DNA of 6,202 nt, taken from NCBI GenBank assembly GCA_002923335.1, contig BEHZ01000101.1:1-6202 (forward strand). The letters run 5' to 3'. This document shows, one piece after another, positions 1 to 5,665 of this stretch (positions within the stretch are counted from its first letter, which is position 1; each line of letters opens with the position of its first letter). Both the position numbers and the translations under genes were made by a program. This DNA is from a bacterium HR23. Lineage in GTDB: Bacteria; Chloroflexota; Dehalococcoidia; Lucifugimonadales; HRBIN23. The notes beneath the pieces are model-generated. The model did not search any database. It saw only the letters and a program-made list of their open reading frames with translations, and was not told the DNA's origin.

Positions 1-25
1 CGGTGGGCCGGAGCGGTGCCTCGCC

Positions 26-490
26 TCATTCTTCCGTAATCCACGGGTCCAGACTGCGGGGCCAGTCCACGATCTCCTCCGGGCGAAAGAAGAGGGCGCA
101 CTCCCGGCGGGCAGTCTCTACAGAATCGGAGCCGTGAATCAGGTTGCGTGCCGTGTCCAGACCCAGGTCCCCACGGATAGTCCCCGGCCCGGCTTGGCGG
201 GGGTCCGGCTTCCCCATGAGGGCCCGCACCACCTGCACCGCCCCCTTCCCCTTCCAAACCATCGCCACCACAGGTGCCGAGGTGATGAAACGCACCAGGC
301 CCAGGAAAAAGGGCTTGCCCACATGCTCGGCGTAGTGCTGGCGTGCCATAGCCTCGTCCAACTGCACGAGTTTGATGGCCACCAGTTTCAGCCCCCGCCG
401 TTCCAAACGGCTGATGATCTCCCCCACCAGGCCCCTCTGCAGGCCGTCGGGCTTGATAAGCACCAATGTCCGCTCCTGGTGTCCGCTCAC
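26..490 (-). CDS. ndk: Nucleoside diphosphate kinase
   Basis: This enzyme transfers the gamma-phosphate of ATP to nucleoside diphosphates through a phosphohistidine and so balances the cytosolic (d)NTP pools. The 154-residue protein covers the whole family, which is usually 140-150 residues. It shows the LIKPDG segment at 11-16 (Lys13), Tyr53, Phe61, PGTIRGD at 102-108, and the signature NLIHGSDS at 116-123 with the catalytic His119. I chose the GTG start at 490 because AAGGAGGG (497-504) sits 6 bases upstream and the family homology begins a few residues later. The open frame upstream to 628 only shadows tsaB. The gene is the last of its block in this window and starts 13 bases after the tsaB stop codon, with its ribosome binding site touching that stop. 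One oddity is Pro95, where most homologues have the phosphate-contacting Thr of the GxTxP segment. The functional call is secure. Confidence 0.97.
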   Translation of the reverse strand: MSGHQERTLVLIKPDGLQRGLVGEIISRLERRGLKLVAIKLVQLDEAMARQHYAEHVGKPFFLGLVRFITSAPVVAMVWKGKGAVQVVRALMGKPDPRQAGPGTIRGDLGLDTARNLIHGSDSVETARRECALFFRPEEIVDWPRSLDPWITEE

Positions 491-503
491 GCTTTTCCCT
501 CCT

Positions 504-1175
504 TCACGGCGCTGTGCGCAGGGCGGTCGGTCCGATACTGGGCGGACGCAGGTAACGGGGCTGAAGCGTCGCCACGGGGTCTGCCTCCCCCCGGCCGAGA
601 CGCTCCTGCCCCAGGCGAGCCAGCGCAAGGGCGTGCCGTGTAGGGGGCGGGCGCGCCACCAGCATGGCTTTCCCCGCCAGGGCGATGCCCAGGGAGTGGC
701 GATAGGCCCACGCCCCTTCTCCGCATACCACTGCCCCCGGCGGGAGCAGGGCGGGCATCTCTTCTACCCTGTTCACCCTTTCCCCTTCCACCTGGGGGAA
801 GAGAGCCCACGCCACCAGCCCCCGTCCCAGGTCCAGGAGGGGGCACAGGGGCACCGTGTCCACGCCCAGGGACATGGCCTCCACCGCCAGCGTGCCGATG
901 CCCACCAGGGGCAGGCCCCTGCCCAACGCCAGCCCTTTAGCGAAACCCAACCCCACCCGCAGGGCGCTGAAACTCCCCGGCCCCAAAGCCACCACAATGC
1001 CGGTAAGGTGCTCCAGGGTCATCCCTGCCCGCTCCAGGAGGGCGTGAACGGCCGGAGCCAGTTCCGCCGAGTGGTTCTGAGGCGAGTGCCACGCCAGTTC
1101 CCACCCCCGCCCTTCAGGGGTCAAGAGGGCTACCCCCGCCCAACGGGTAGAGGTATCTATGGCGAGGACGACCAT
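504..1175 (-). CDS. tsaB: tRNA t6A biosynthesis protein TsaB
   Basis: TsaB is the non-catalytic ASKHA-fold partner of TsaD. Together with TsaE it forms the complex that places threonylcarbamoyl on A37 of ANN-decoding tRNAs in the cytosol. The 223-residue protein is close to the family's usual length. It shows LAIDTST at 4-10, the HSAELAP segment at 35-41, GPGSFSALRVGL at 65-76 (the family hallmark GPGSFTGLR), and a C-terminal QPRYLR at 205-210. The segment after Asp115 reads LGRG rather than the common ARRG. The ATG at 1175 was chosen because homology starts immediately there; an AAGGAG lies about 11 bases upstream, inside the end of tsaE. It overlaps tsaE by 19 bases, which suggests coupled translation. 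The longer upstream frame is antisense or out-of-frame shadow. tsaD and tsaC are not in this window and must lie elsewhere. Confidence 0.93.
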   Translation of the reverse strand: MVVLAIDTSTRWAGVALLTPEGRGWELAWHSPQNHSAELAPAVHALLERAGMTLEHLTGIVVALGPGSFSALRVGLGFAKGLALGRGLPLVGIGTLAVEAMSLGVDTVPLCPLLDLGRGLVAWALFPQVEGERVNRVEEMPALLPPGAVVCGEGAWAYRHSLGIALAGKAMLVARPPPTRHALALARLGQERLGRGEADPVATLQPRYLRPPSIGPTALRTAP

Positions 1176-1657
1176 CGCCGGGCGCACTCCTTGAGGGCGT
1201 CCTGGGCACGGGCGAGCCACGCCTTGCCCCGTGCCCCCACTCCGCTGATGTGCAACCGACGCACGGTGTCCCCTTCCCAGAAGAGACGGACCAGCAGGTA
1301 GTCCTGGACGAAGGCGTGCAACACCCGCTCCGCCCATTCCACAACGGTAACCCCTTCGCCACCCACCCACTCCTCCAGGCCGATGTCCAGCGCCTCATCC
1401 CCACTCCCGACGCGATAGAGGTCCACGTGATAAACAGGGAGGCGACCCCGATACTGGTGCACCAGGACAAAGGTGGGCGAACGAGCCGGTTCGGGGACGC
1501 CTAGACCACGGCACAAGCCCTGCACTAAGGTCGTCTTCCCGGCCCCCAACTCCCCCACCAGCAGGAGCAGGTCGCCCGCCTGGGCGTAGCGCCCTAGGAT
1601 GTCCCCCACCTCCCGGGTCGCCTCAGGGGATGGACAGCGTATCTCCAGTTGGGTCAT
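1157..1657 (-). CDS. tsaE: tRNA t6A biosynthesis ATPase TsaE
   Basis: TsaE is the P-loop ATPase that binds the TsaB-TsaD heterodimer and is needed for repeated rounds of t6A synthesis. The 166-residue protein shows Walker A GELGAGKTT at 35-43 and a switch-like SPTF at 60-63. It also shows HVDLYR at 77-82 and VEWAER at 106-111, all in the standard family order and spacing. The C-terminal tail after about residue 140 is slightly longer than in many homologues and has no recognisable motif. I prefer the ATG at 1657 over one seven codons earlier (1678). It forms an ATGA with the thiL stop codon, and homology begins right after it. No strong Shine-Dalgarno sequence lies close upstream, so translation probably depends on ribosomes finishing thiL. 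Its 3' end overlaps tsaB by 19 bases. Confidence 0.95.
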   Translation of the reverse strand: MTQLEIRCPSPEATREVGDILGRYAQAGDLLLLVGELGAGKTTLVQGLCRGLGVPEPARSPTFVLVHQYRGRLPVYHVDLYRVGSGDEALDIGLEEWVGGEGVTVVEWAERVLHAFVQDYLLVRLFWEGDTVRRLHISGVGARGKAWLARAQDALKECARRWSSSP

Positions 1658-2664
1658 GGACGGCGCAGATGGTCCCACCCGCCGAGGGCCACCGGCACCT
1701 CCTCCCCCGATTCCGTCAGCACCTGCACCTCCCCCGCTGGCCCCTCCACCACCCTTCCGATGAGGGAGGCGCTGGGGAGGAGGGCCACCACCCGTTCCAC
1801 CAGAGTCGGTGGCCCGGTGAAAAGCAGTTCATAATCCTCCCCCCCGCTCAGGGCGAGGACATAGGCGTCCTGGGGGAATGCCTGGCGCACCGCCGGATGG
1901 ACGGGGACACGGGCCAAGGTGATCTGGGCCGAGATACCACTGGCCTGGCAGAGTTTCCGCAAGTCGTCTACCAGCCCATCGCTGATGTCTATGGCACAAC
2001 GGATGCCCTCCCGTGCCAACAAACGCCCCTCGGCCACTCTGGGCTTGGGGAGGAAGTGAGCCTCGTGCAGGGCGGAGCGCACCTCCGCCGGGAGGGGGAT
2101 GGGGTGCTCCTGCAGGCGCAAGCCCCCCGCCGATGCCCCCAGGGGGCCGGTAACCGCAATGGCATCCCCCGAACGGGCGGTAGAGCGCAAGAGCAGGGGC
2201 AAATCCGTAACGCCCGTCATAGCGACCGTGATGAAGAGCATGGGCGAGCGGACGATATCGCCCCCCGCTATCACCCCACCATAGCGGGACAAAGCCGAGA
2301 GCATGCCCCGATAGAGGTCGTCCACCCAGGCGACGGGCACATCCGGGGGCAGGCCCAGGGTTACCAGAGCGTATTGGGGCAAGGCACCCATGGCGGATAC
2401 ATCGCTCAGGTTCACCGCCATAGCCTTCCACCCTACTTCCCAGGGGGAGGCGTGGGCAAAGCGGAAGTGGACGCCGTCCACAAGGGTATCGGTGGTGAAC
2501 ACCTGCACCAGGGAGCCGGCCTGCCACGCAGCAGCGTCGTCCCCTATGCCCACCAGAAGGGGGGTGGCCAGGTGGTCGGGGAGAGAAAGGGGGCATCCCT
2601 CCCGCTGCACCAGCCGGGCCAGACGCTCAATCAGAGGGAACTCACCCAGGGCGCTCACCTGCAC
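1654..2664 (-). CDS. thiL: Thiamine-monophosphate kinase
   Basis: ThiL phosphorylates thiamine monophosphate with ATP to give the cofactor thiamine pyrophosphate, the last step of thiamine biosynthesis, in the cytosol. The 336-residue protein is full length for the PurM/AIR-synthase-like family. It shows the N-terminal LGEFPLIERL at 6-15 and GIGDDAA at 39-45. TTDTLVDGVHF is at 57-67, NLSDVSAMGA at 85-94 and GGDIVRSP at 134-141. TGPLGASAGGL is at 172-182, DISDGLVDDL at 226-235, SGGEDYELLF at 273-282 and a terminal GWDHL at 329-333. Metal- and phosphate-binding aspartates are present in each motif. The start is a GTG at 2664 with AGGGGGA (2671-2677) six bases upstream; a second GTG two codons later is possible but less well spaced. 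It begins 40 bases after the membrane-protein gene and its stop overlaps the tsaE ATG. Confidence 0.97.
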   Translation of the reverse strand: MQVSALGEFPLIERLARLVQREGCPLSLPDHLATPLLVGIGDDAAAWQAGSLVQVFTTDTLVDGVHFRFAHASPWEVGWKAMAVNLSDVSAMGALPQYALVTLGLPPDVPVAWVDDLYRGMLSALSRYGGVIAGGDIVRSPMLFITVAMTGVTDLPLLLRSTARSGDAIAVTGPLGASAGGLRLQEHPIPLPAEVRSALHEAHFLPKPRVAEGRLLAREGIRCAIDISDGLVDDLRKLCQASGISAQITLARVPVHPAVRQAFPQDAYVLALSGGEDYELLFTGPPTLVERVVALLPSASLIGRVVEGPAGEVQVLTESGEEVPVALGGWDHLRRP

Positions 2665-2704
2665 GGCCTATCCCCCTACCCACGGCCCCTAAAGGCCCGG
2701 GCCA

Positions 2705-3445
2705 CTAGGTCACCCCAGGCCGGGAGGCGCCACGGGCGAAGGGGAAACGGAAAACGGCGATCACCTCCCGGCTCCGCAGGAAGCCCACATAGATGACCAC
2801 GATACCCAGCAGCAGGGCGAGGGTATGCGCCTGGGGGAAGTTGAAGCGCTCCAAGGTTCCCCCGGCTGCCGAGAGAAAAGCCCCCAGGGCGATAAGCACA
2901 CTGGAGACCACCCGATACCCCGCCTGGCGACGCTGGGCAAAGACAACCGCCGAGTAAACCGCTCCCCCAATAAGGGCAAGAGAGCCCGCCGTGTTCAGAA
3001 AGGCGGTAAGAGCGCCCACACCTGCCGGGAAGTAGCGCATCCCCGTCTGGGGGTCTACGCTGGCAAGGGCTTGCCCATAGAGGTGCCGCAGGTCTGCGCC
3101 CGTCTGCAAGGGCGTAACCAGGGCCAGGACCGCACCCACCACCGTGAGCACTACCAGCCCACCGAATATCCCGTGGGCTACTGGGCGGGGGGCGTGCAGG
3201 TAAAGCGTCCCCATGCCCAGATAGGCTGCCACCAGCATCCCCCCCGTGATATACCAAAGGCGGAAAACCACTTCCCCCGTTACTCCCAGTTGCCAGAGGC
3301 CCTGGAGAAGGCTGGCCAGGCCATAGAGGCCCATCCCCAAGGCCCATATCCCCTGGTAGGGGCGTCGGCGCTCAAGGAACTGATCCACCAGAGAGAGGGT
3401 GAAGAACAGAGCGATGGCAGTAGTCGCAAAAGGAACGGCGACCAT
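2705..3445 (-). CDS. Seven-helix membrane protein of unknown function
   Basis: I do not recognise the family of this 246-residue protein. It is very hydrophobic, with seven likely transmembrane segments at about 4-23, 30-53, 58-83, 90-112, 139-170, 176-196 and 206-223. Arginine-rich stretches fall in alternate loops: ERRRP at 25-29, an Arg near 87, QRR at 171-173 and the tail after 224. By the positive-inside rule this implies an outside N-terminus and a cytoplasmic C-terminus. The largest outside loop (about 113-138) is polar. The protein contains no lysine and no cysteine. The ATG at 3445 is preceded by AGGAGG (3451-3456) at a short, usable spacing. An ATG seven codons upstream would place the ribosome binding site inside the gene. 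It is the first gene of the leftward block and probably shares a transcript with thiL. It could be a receptor-like or transport-related protein, but no motif shows a function. Confidence 0.85.
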   Translation of the reverse strand: MVAVPFATTAIALFFTLSLVDQFLERRRPYQGIWALGMGLYGLASLLQGLWQLGVTGEVVFRLWYITGGMLVAAYLGMGTLYLHAPRPVAHGIFGGLVVLTVVGAVLALVTPLQTGADLRHLYGQALASVDPQTGMRYFPAGVGALTAFLNTAGSLALIGGAVYSAVVFAQRRQAGYRVVSSVLIALGAFLSAAGGTLERFNFPQAHTLALLLGIVVIYVGFLRSREVIAVFRFPFARGASRPGVT

Positions 3446-3464
3446 GCGCTCCTCCTGTAAGCCC

Positions 3465-3493
3465 ATCCTACCTGGGGCATCCTTTCTTTGCAA
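3465..3493 (-). promoter_or_regulatory. Candidate sigma70-type promoter for the leftward operon
   Basis: Reading leftward, TTGCAA (3488-3493, 4 of 6 matches to TTGACA) and TAGGAT (3465-3470, 4 of 6 matches to TATAAT) are separated by exactly 17 bases. Transcription would begin near 3458, leaving a leader of roughly 13 bases that still includes the AGGAGG ribosome binding site. The match is moderate, and the support comes mainly from correct spacing and position in the divergent gap. Confidence 0.4.
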
Positions 3494-3500
3494 GGCCCCA
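3473..3500. repeat. Inverted repeat over the leftward promoter
   Basis: TGGGGC at 3473-3478 and GCCCCA at 3495-3500 form perfect 6-base arms around a 16-base spacer. The spacer contains the palindromic TTGCAA that is the candidate leftward -35 element. The position would suit an operator. Six-base GC-rich arms also arise by chance in DNA of this composition, so a function is only a possibility. Confidence 0.35.
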
Positions 3501-3583
3501 GCGCCTCCCTCCGCAAGGGCAGAAGGGCAAAGAAGCGCCCTGCCTTCCACCGGGGAAAGGCCGTAAGGAAACCACCGCAGGGC
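3494..3583. other. Non-coding stretch between divergent promoters
   Basis: Between the two candidate -35 elements I see no plausible gene. The stretch holds a tandem 8-base near-repeat, AAGGGCAG then AAGGGCAA (3515-3530). It also holds a short inverted repeat AGGGC/GCCCT (3524-3528 and 3537-3541). Neither is long enough to call a regulatory site with confidence. Confidence 0.3.
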
Positions 3584-3613
3584 TTGTCCTGTCCTCTCGG
3601 GGTGGCCTATAAT
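3584..3613 (+). promoter_or_regulatory. Sigma70-type promoter of the ilvE operon
   Basis: A perfect TATAAT at 3608-3613 follows TTGTCC at 3584-3589 (4 of 6 matches to TTGACA) with an 18-base spacer. Predicted initiation is near 3620, giving a leader of about 27 bases that includes the ribosome binding site GGAGGGAGG (3632-3640). Such a short leader leaves no room for a T-box or a leader-peptide attenuator, so ilvE is unlikely to be controlled by transcription attenuation from this promoter. Confidence 0.75.
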
Positions 3614-3646
3614 GGCAACGCCACTTGTGTCAGGAGGGAGGAAAGC

Positions 3647-4591
3647 ATGGAGCCGGTGCCGCTGTGCTACTTCCAGGGGAAGTTTGTCCCTGTGCACGAG
3701 GCCAAAGTAGGCGTTATGACCCACGCCTTGCACTACGGCACCGCCGTCTTTGAAGGCATCCGTGGCAACTGGAACCCGGATGCAGGCGCTATTTACATCT
3801 TCCGCCCTAAAGAGCACTACCAGCGTTTCCTGGACGGATGTAAGGTGCTCCGCATCCGTCTCCCCTTCAGCGCCGATGACCTGGTGCGCCTTACGGTGGA
3901 ACTGGTGGAGCGCATGGGCTTTCGGGAGGACCTCTACATCCGCCCCCTGGCCTTCAAATCCGCACAAAAGGTCGCCAATCTGAAACTCCACGAACTGGAA
4001 GACGACTTCGCCCTCATGGCGGTGCCCTTCGGCAAATACCTGGAGGCCGGCCTGCTGAAGTGTATCACCGCCTCCTGGCGGCGGATGGACGAGACCATGA
4101 TCCCCCCACGGGTCAAGATAGCGGGTCTTTATGTCAACTCCATCCTGGCGAAGACCGACGCCGTCCTGGGGGGCTACGACGAGGCCATCCTCCTGAACCA
4201 GGATGGGCACGTGGCGGAGGGCTCCGGCGAGAACCTGTTCATCGTGAAGGATGGACGCCTTATCACACCCCCGTTGTATAACAACATCCTCGGAGGGATT
4301 ACCCGAGACACGGTGATAGAACTGGCTCGGGAGGAGTTGGGGCTGGAGGTGATGGAGCGCCCCATTGGGCGGGCGGAACTCTACCTGGCCGACGAGGTAT
4401 TCCTGACGGGAACCGCAGCCCATCTGACCCCTGTGGGGGAAATTGACCACCGCCCTATCGGCGTCAACCCCCCTGGCCCTGTTACTCGCTCCCTCCAGGA
4501 CCTCTACTTCAAGGTGATACGAGGGCAAATCCCCAGATATATGCGCTGGTGCGTGCCCGCCGTCCCGGCCGGGCAGACGGCCAAGCGGTAG
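3647..4591 (+). CDS. ilvE: Branched-chain amino acid aminotransferase
   Basis: This PLP-dependent fold type IV aminotransferase interconverts leucine, isoleucine or valine and their 2-oxo acids with glutamate/2-oxoglutarate, in the cytosol. The 314-residue protein matches the family length. It shows HALHYGTAVFEGIRG at 26-40 and the PLP lysine, likely Lys157, in PPRVKIAGLYVNS at 153-165. EGSGENLF follows at 191-198, GGITRDTV at 216-223 and LTGTAAHLTPV at 253-263. The intact FEGIR and EGSGEN signatures favour a branched-chain enzyme over D-amino-acid transaminase or aminodeoxychorismate lyase, though these relatives share the fold. The ATG at 3647 is set by GGAGGGAGG just upstream and by the start of homology; the frame upstream to 3488 crosses the promoter and is not coding. 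The gene leads the rightward block, and plsY follows after 8 bases. Confidence 0.95.
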   Translation: MEPVPLCYFQGKFVPVHEAKVGVMTHALHYGTAVFEGIRGNWNPDAGAIYIFRPKEHYQRFLDGCKVLRIRLPFSADDLVRLTVELVERMGFREDLYIRPLAFKSAQKVANLKLHELEDDFALMAVPFGKYLEAGLLKCITASWRRMDETMIPPRVKIAGLYVNSILAKTDAVLGGYDEAILLNQDGHVAEGSGENLFIVKDGRLITPPLYNNILGGITRDTVIELAREELGLEVMERPIGRAELYLADEVFLTGTAAHLTPVGEIDHRPIGVNPPGPVTRSLQDLYFKVIRGQIPRYMRWCVPAVPAGQTAKR

Positions 4592-4599
4592 GAGGAGCA

Positions 4600-5199
4600 A
4601 TGTCCGTCTGGCTGTGGATGGAGGCTCTGGGCACCGCCTACCTGGTGGGCTCTCTCCCTACCGCCTACCTGGCGGGGCGCTGGGCGAGAGGCTTGGACAT
4701 CCGCCGGCTGGGAGACGGCAACCCGGGAGCAGCCAATGTGTGGCGAGAGGTAGGGCCCCTGGAGGGCACGGTGGTTGCCCTGGTAGATGTGGGCAAAGGT
4801 GCAGGAGCCGTCTTCCTGGCGTCCCTTTTGACGGGAAGCATCATCGGGCAGATGCTGGCTGGGGGGCTGGCGGTGGTGGGCCACAACTGGTCCGCCTTCC
4901 TGCGCTTCCAGGGGGGGCGAGGCGCAGCCACCACCCTGGGGGTTCTGCTGGTCCTCCTGCCCCGGGCCACCTTCCCCCTTCTGGCCCTGGCACTTATCCC
5001 CTTCTTCCTTACCCGTAGCGTTACCACTGCTCTGGCCTTTGTCTACATCCCTTTGCCCCTACTGGCCTGGTGGTCCGGTGCATCGGTCGGGGTGGTGGTC
5101 TTCAGCGTCGCCCTGCCGATTTTGGTGGGGGTTACCCACGCACTGCGGGCACACGAAGGGTTGCCATCCCAGGGGAGGGAGGTGCAGACCCTGCGCTAG
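4600..5199 (+). CDS. plsY: PlsY-like glycerol-3-phosphate acyltransferase
   Basis: PlsY moves an acyl group from acyl-phosphate to sn-glycerol-3-phosphate at the inner face of the membrane, giving lysophosphatidic acid, the first step of phospholipid synthesis. The 199-residue protein has the family's size and hydrophobic build. It shows GSLPTAYLAGR at 17-27, GDGNPGAANVWR at 38-49 (motif 1), VDVGKG at 62-67 (motif 2) and GHNWSAFLRFQGGRGAATT at 94-112 (motif 3). Several positions depart from the usual GSGNxGATN and GGKGVAT patterns: Asp39 replaces Ser, Ala45 replaces Thr, and Arg107 replaces Lys. The common C-terminal HREN segment is weak. The ATG at 4600 follows GGAGGAG (4591-4597), which overlaps the ilvE stop codon. 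Membership of the family is clear. Whether it is the organism's main PlsY or a divergent paralogue is open. Confidence 0.85.
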   Translation: MSVWLWMEALGTAYLVGSLPTAYLAGRWARGLDIRRLGDGNPGAANVWREVGPLEGTVVALVDVGKGAGAVFLASLLTGSIIGQMLAGGLAVVGHNWSAFLRFQGGRGAATTLGVLLVLLPRATFPLLALALIPFFLTRSVTTALAFVYIPLPLLAWWSGASVGVVVFSVALPILVGVTHALRAHEGLPSQGREVQTLR

Positions 5200-5212
5200 A
5201 CGGAGGTTCGCT

Positions 5213-5665
5213 ATGCCCGCTCTCGCAGGCGACTACTTCATCTTCGTTTTCCTGGCAAGCCTGGGGGTGGTGCAGATCGCCAGCGCCTACGCCGGCCTGT
5301 GGGGCCTGCTTTTCCTGCGGAGCCGGTGGTCCTCCGCTGTGGTAGGGCTGGGTCTGGTAGGGATGGGCTTCGCCTGGTTCTTCGCCCCCGGCCCCCGCCA
5401 TATCCCCGACACCGAGGGCGGCCTGGACGGCAACGCCCAGGCGCTGGTGTTCACCCTCGCCGCGGGGACGGCGGTGCTGTTCACCCTCCTGTTCGCTTCC
5501 TTCGCCAACGCCCGTTTCCTGCACCCCCGGGAGATACCCCCGGAGGGGCTGGAGGCCCTGCGGGAGGCCACCTATCTGCAAGCCCTGAGGAGGTCGCTGA
5601 GCGCATGGTGGAGAGGCTCCAGGCCCTGGATGCGCAACTGGTCCTCCGGCTCAACGGGTGGGTAG
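5213..5665 (+). CDS. Three-helix membrane protein of unknown function
   Basis: I cannot name a family for this 150-residue protein, although it resembles uncharacterised proteins I associate with Chloroflexota. Likely transmembrane segments lie at about 8-33, 41-58 and 77-99. The RSR at 36-38 between the first two helices points to an outside N-terminus. The loop at 59-76, which includes HIPDTEGGLDGN, would then be outside, and the tail after 100 would be cytoplasmic. There is no lysine or cysteine. CGGAGG (5201-5206) supports the ATG at 5213, 13 bases after plsY. The last 20 or so residues lie over the start of the next gene in another frame and have an odd Trp/Ser-rich composition. They may be unselected read-through sequence rather than a working domain. 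A role in the membrane beside PlsY and PAP2 is inferred from position only. Confidence 0.8.
   Translation: MPALAGDYFIFVFLASLGVVQIASAYAGLWGLLFLRSRWSSAVVGLGLVGMGFAWFFAPGPRHIPDTEGGLDGNAQALVFTLAAGTAVLFTLLFASFANARFLHPREIPPEGLEALREATYLQALRRSLSAWWRGSRPWMRNWSSGSTGG

Noticed and set aside
372..1301. 309-codon plus-strand open frame across ndk, tsaB and tsaE.
   Set aside because: It crosses three well-supported genes on the other strand, and its composition (Arg/Pro/His-rich) is typical of antisense frames in GC-rich DNA.
2694..2703. Perfect palindrome GGCCCGGGCC between the seven-helix gene and thiL, considered as a terminator.
   Set aside because: It can form at most a very tight hairpin, has no T-rich tract after it on the minus strand, and lies in a 40-base gap within an apparent operon.
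1630..2796. 388-codon plus-strand open frame across thiL.
   Set aside because: Its translation is His/Gly/Gln-rich low-complexity sequence without domain similarity, while the opposite strand carries a full ThiL with every motif.
3488..3646. Upstream extension of ilvE by 53 codons.
   Set aside because: The extension runs through the TATAAT promoter and the ribosome binding site, and it has no similarity to aminotransferases.
3620..3646. T-box, riboswitch or leader-peptide attenuator ahead of ilvE.
   Set aside because: The predicted leader is only about 27 bases, too short for any of these. I also saw no TPP riboswitch ahead of the leftward operon, where the leader would be about 13 bases.
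3446..4600. Open minus-strand frame continuing upstream of the seven-helix protein, antisense to ilvE (about 385 codons).
   Set aside because: It is a GC-rich antisense shadow of ilvE with no recognisable domain. The ribosome binding site and the start of the hydrophobic protein place the real start at 3445.
5299..5604. Upstream extension of the PAP2 frame from an ATG at 5299.
   Set aside because: The translation is Arg/Pro/Gly-rich out-of-frame shadow of the three-helix protein. PAP2-like sequence begins only after 5605.
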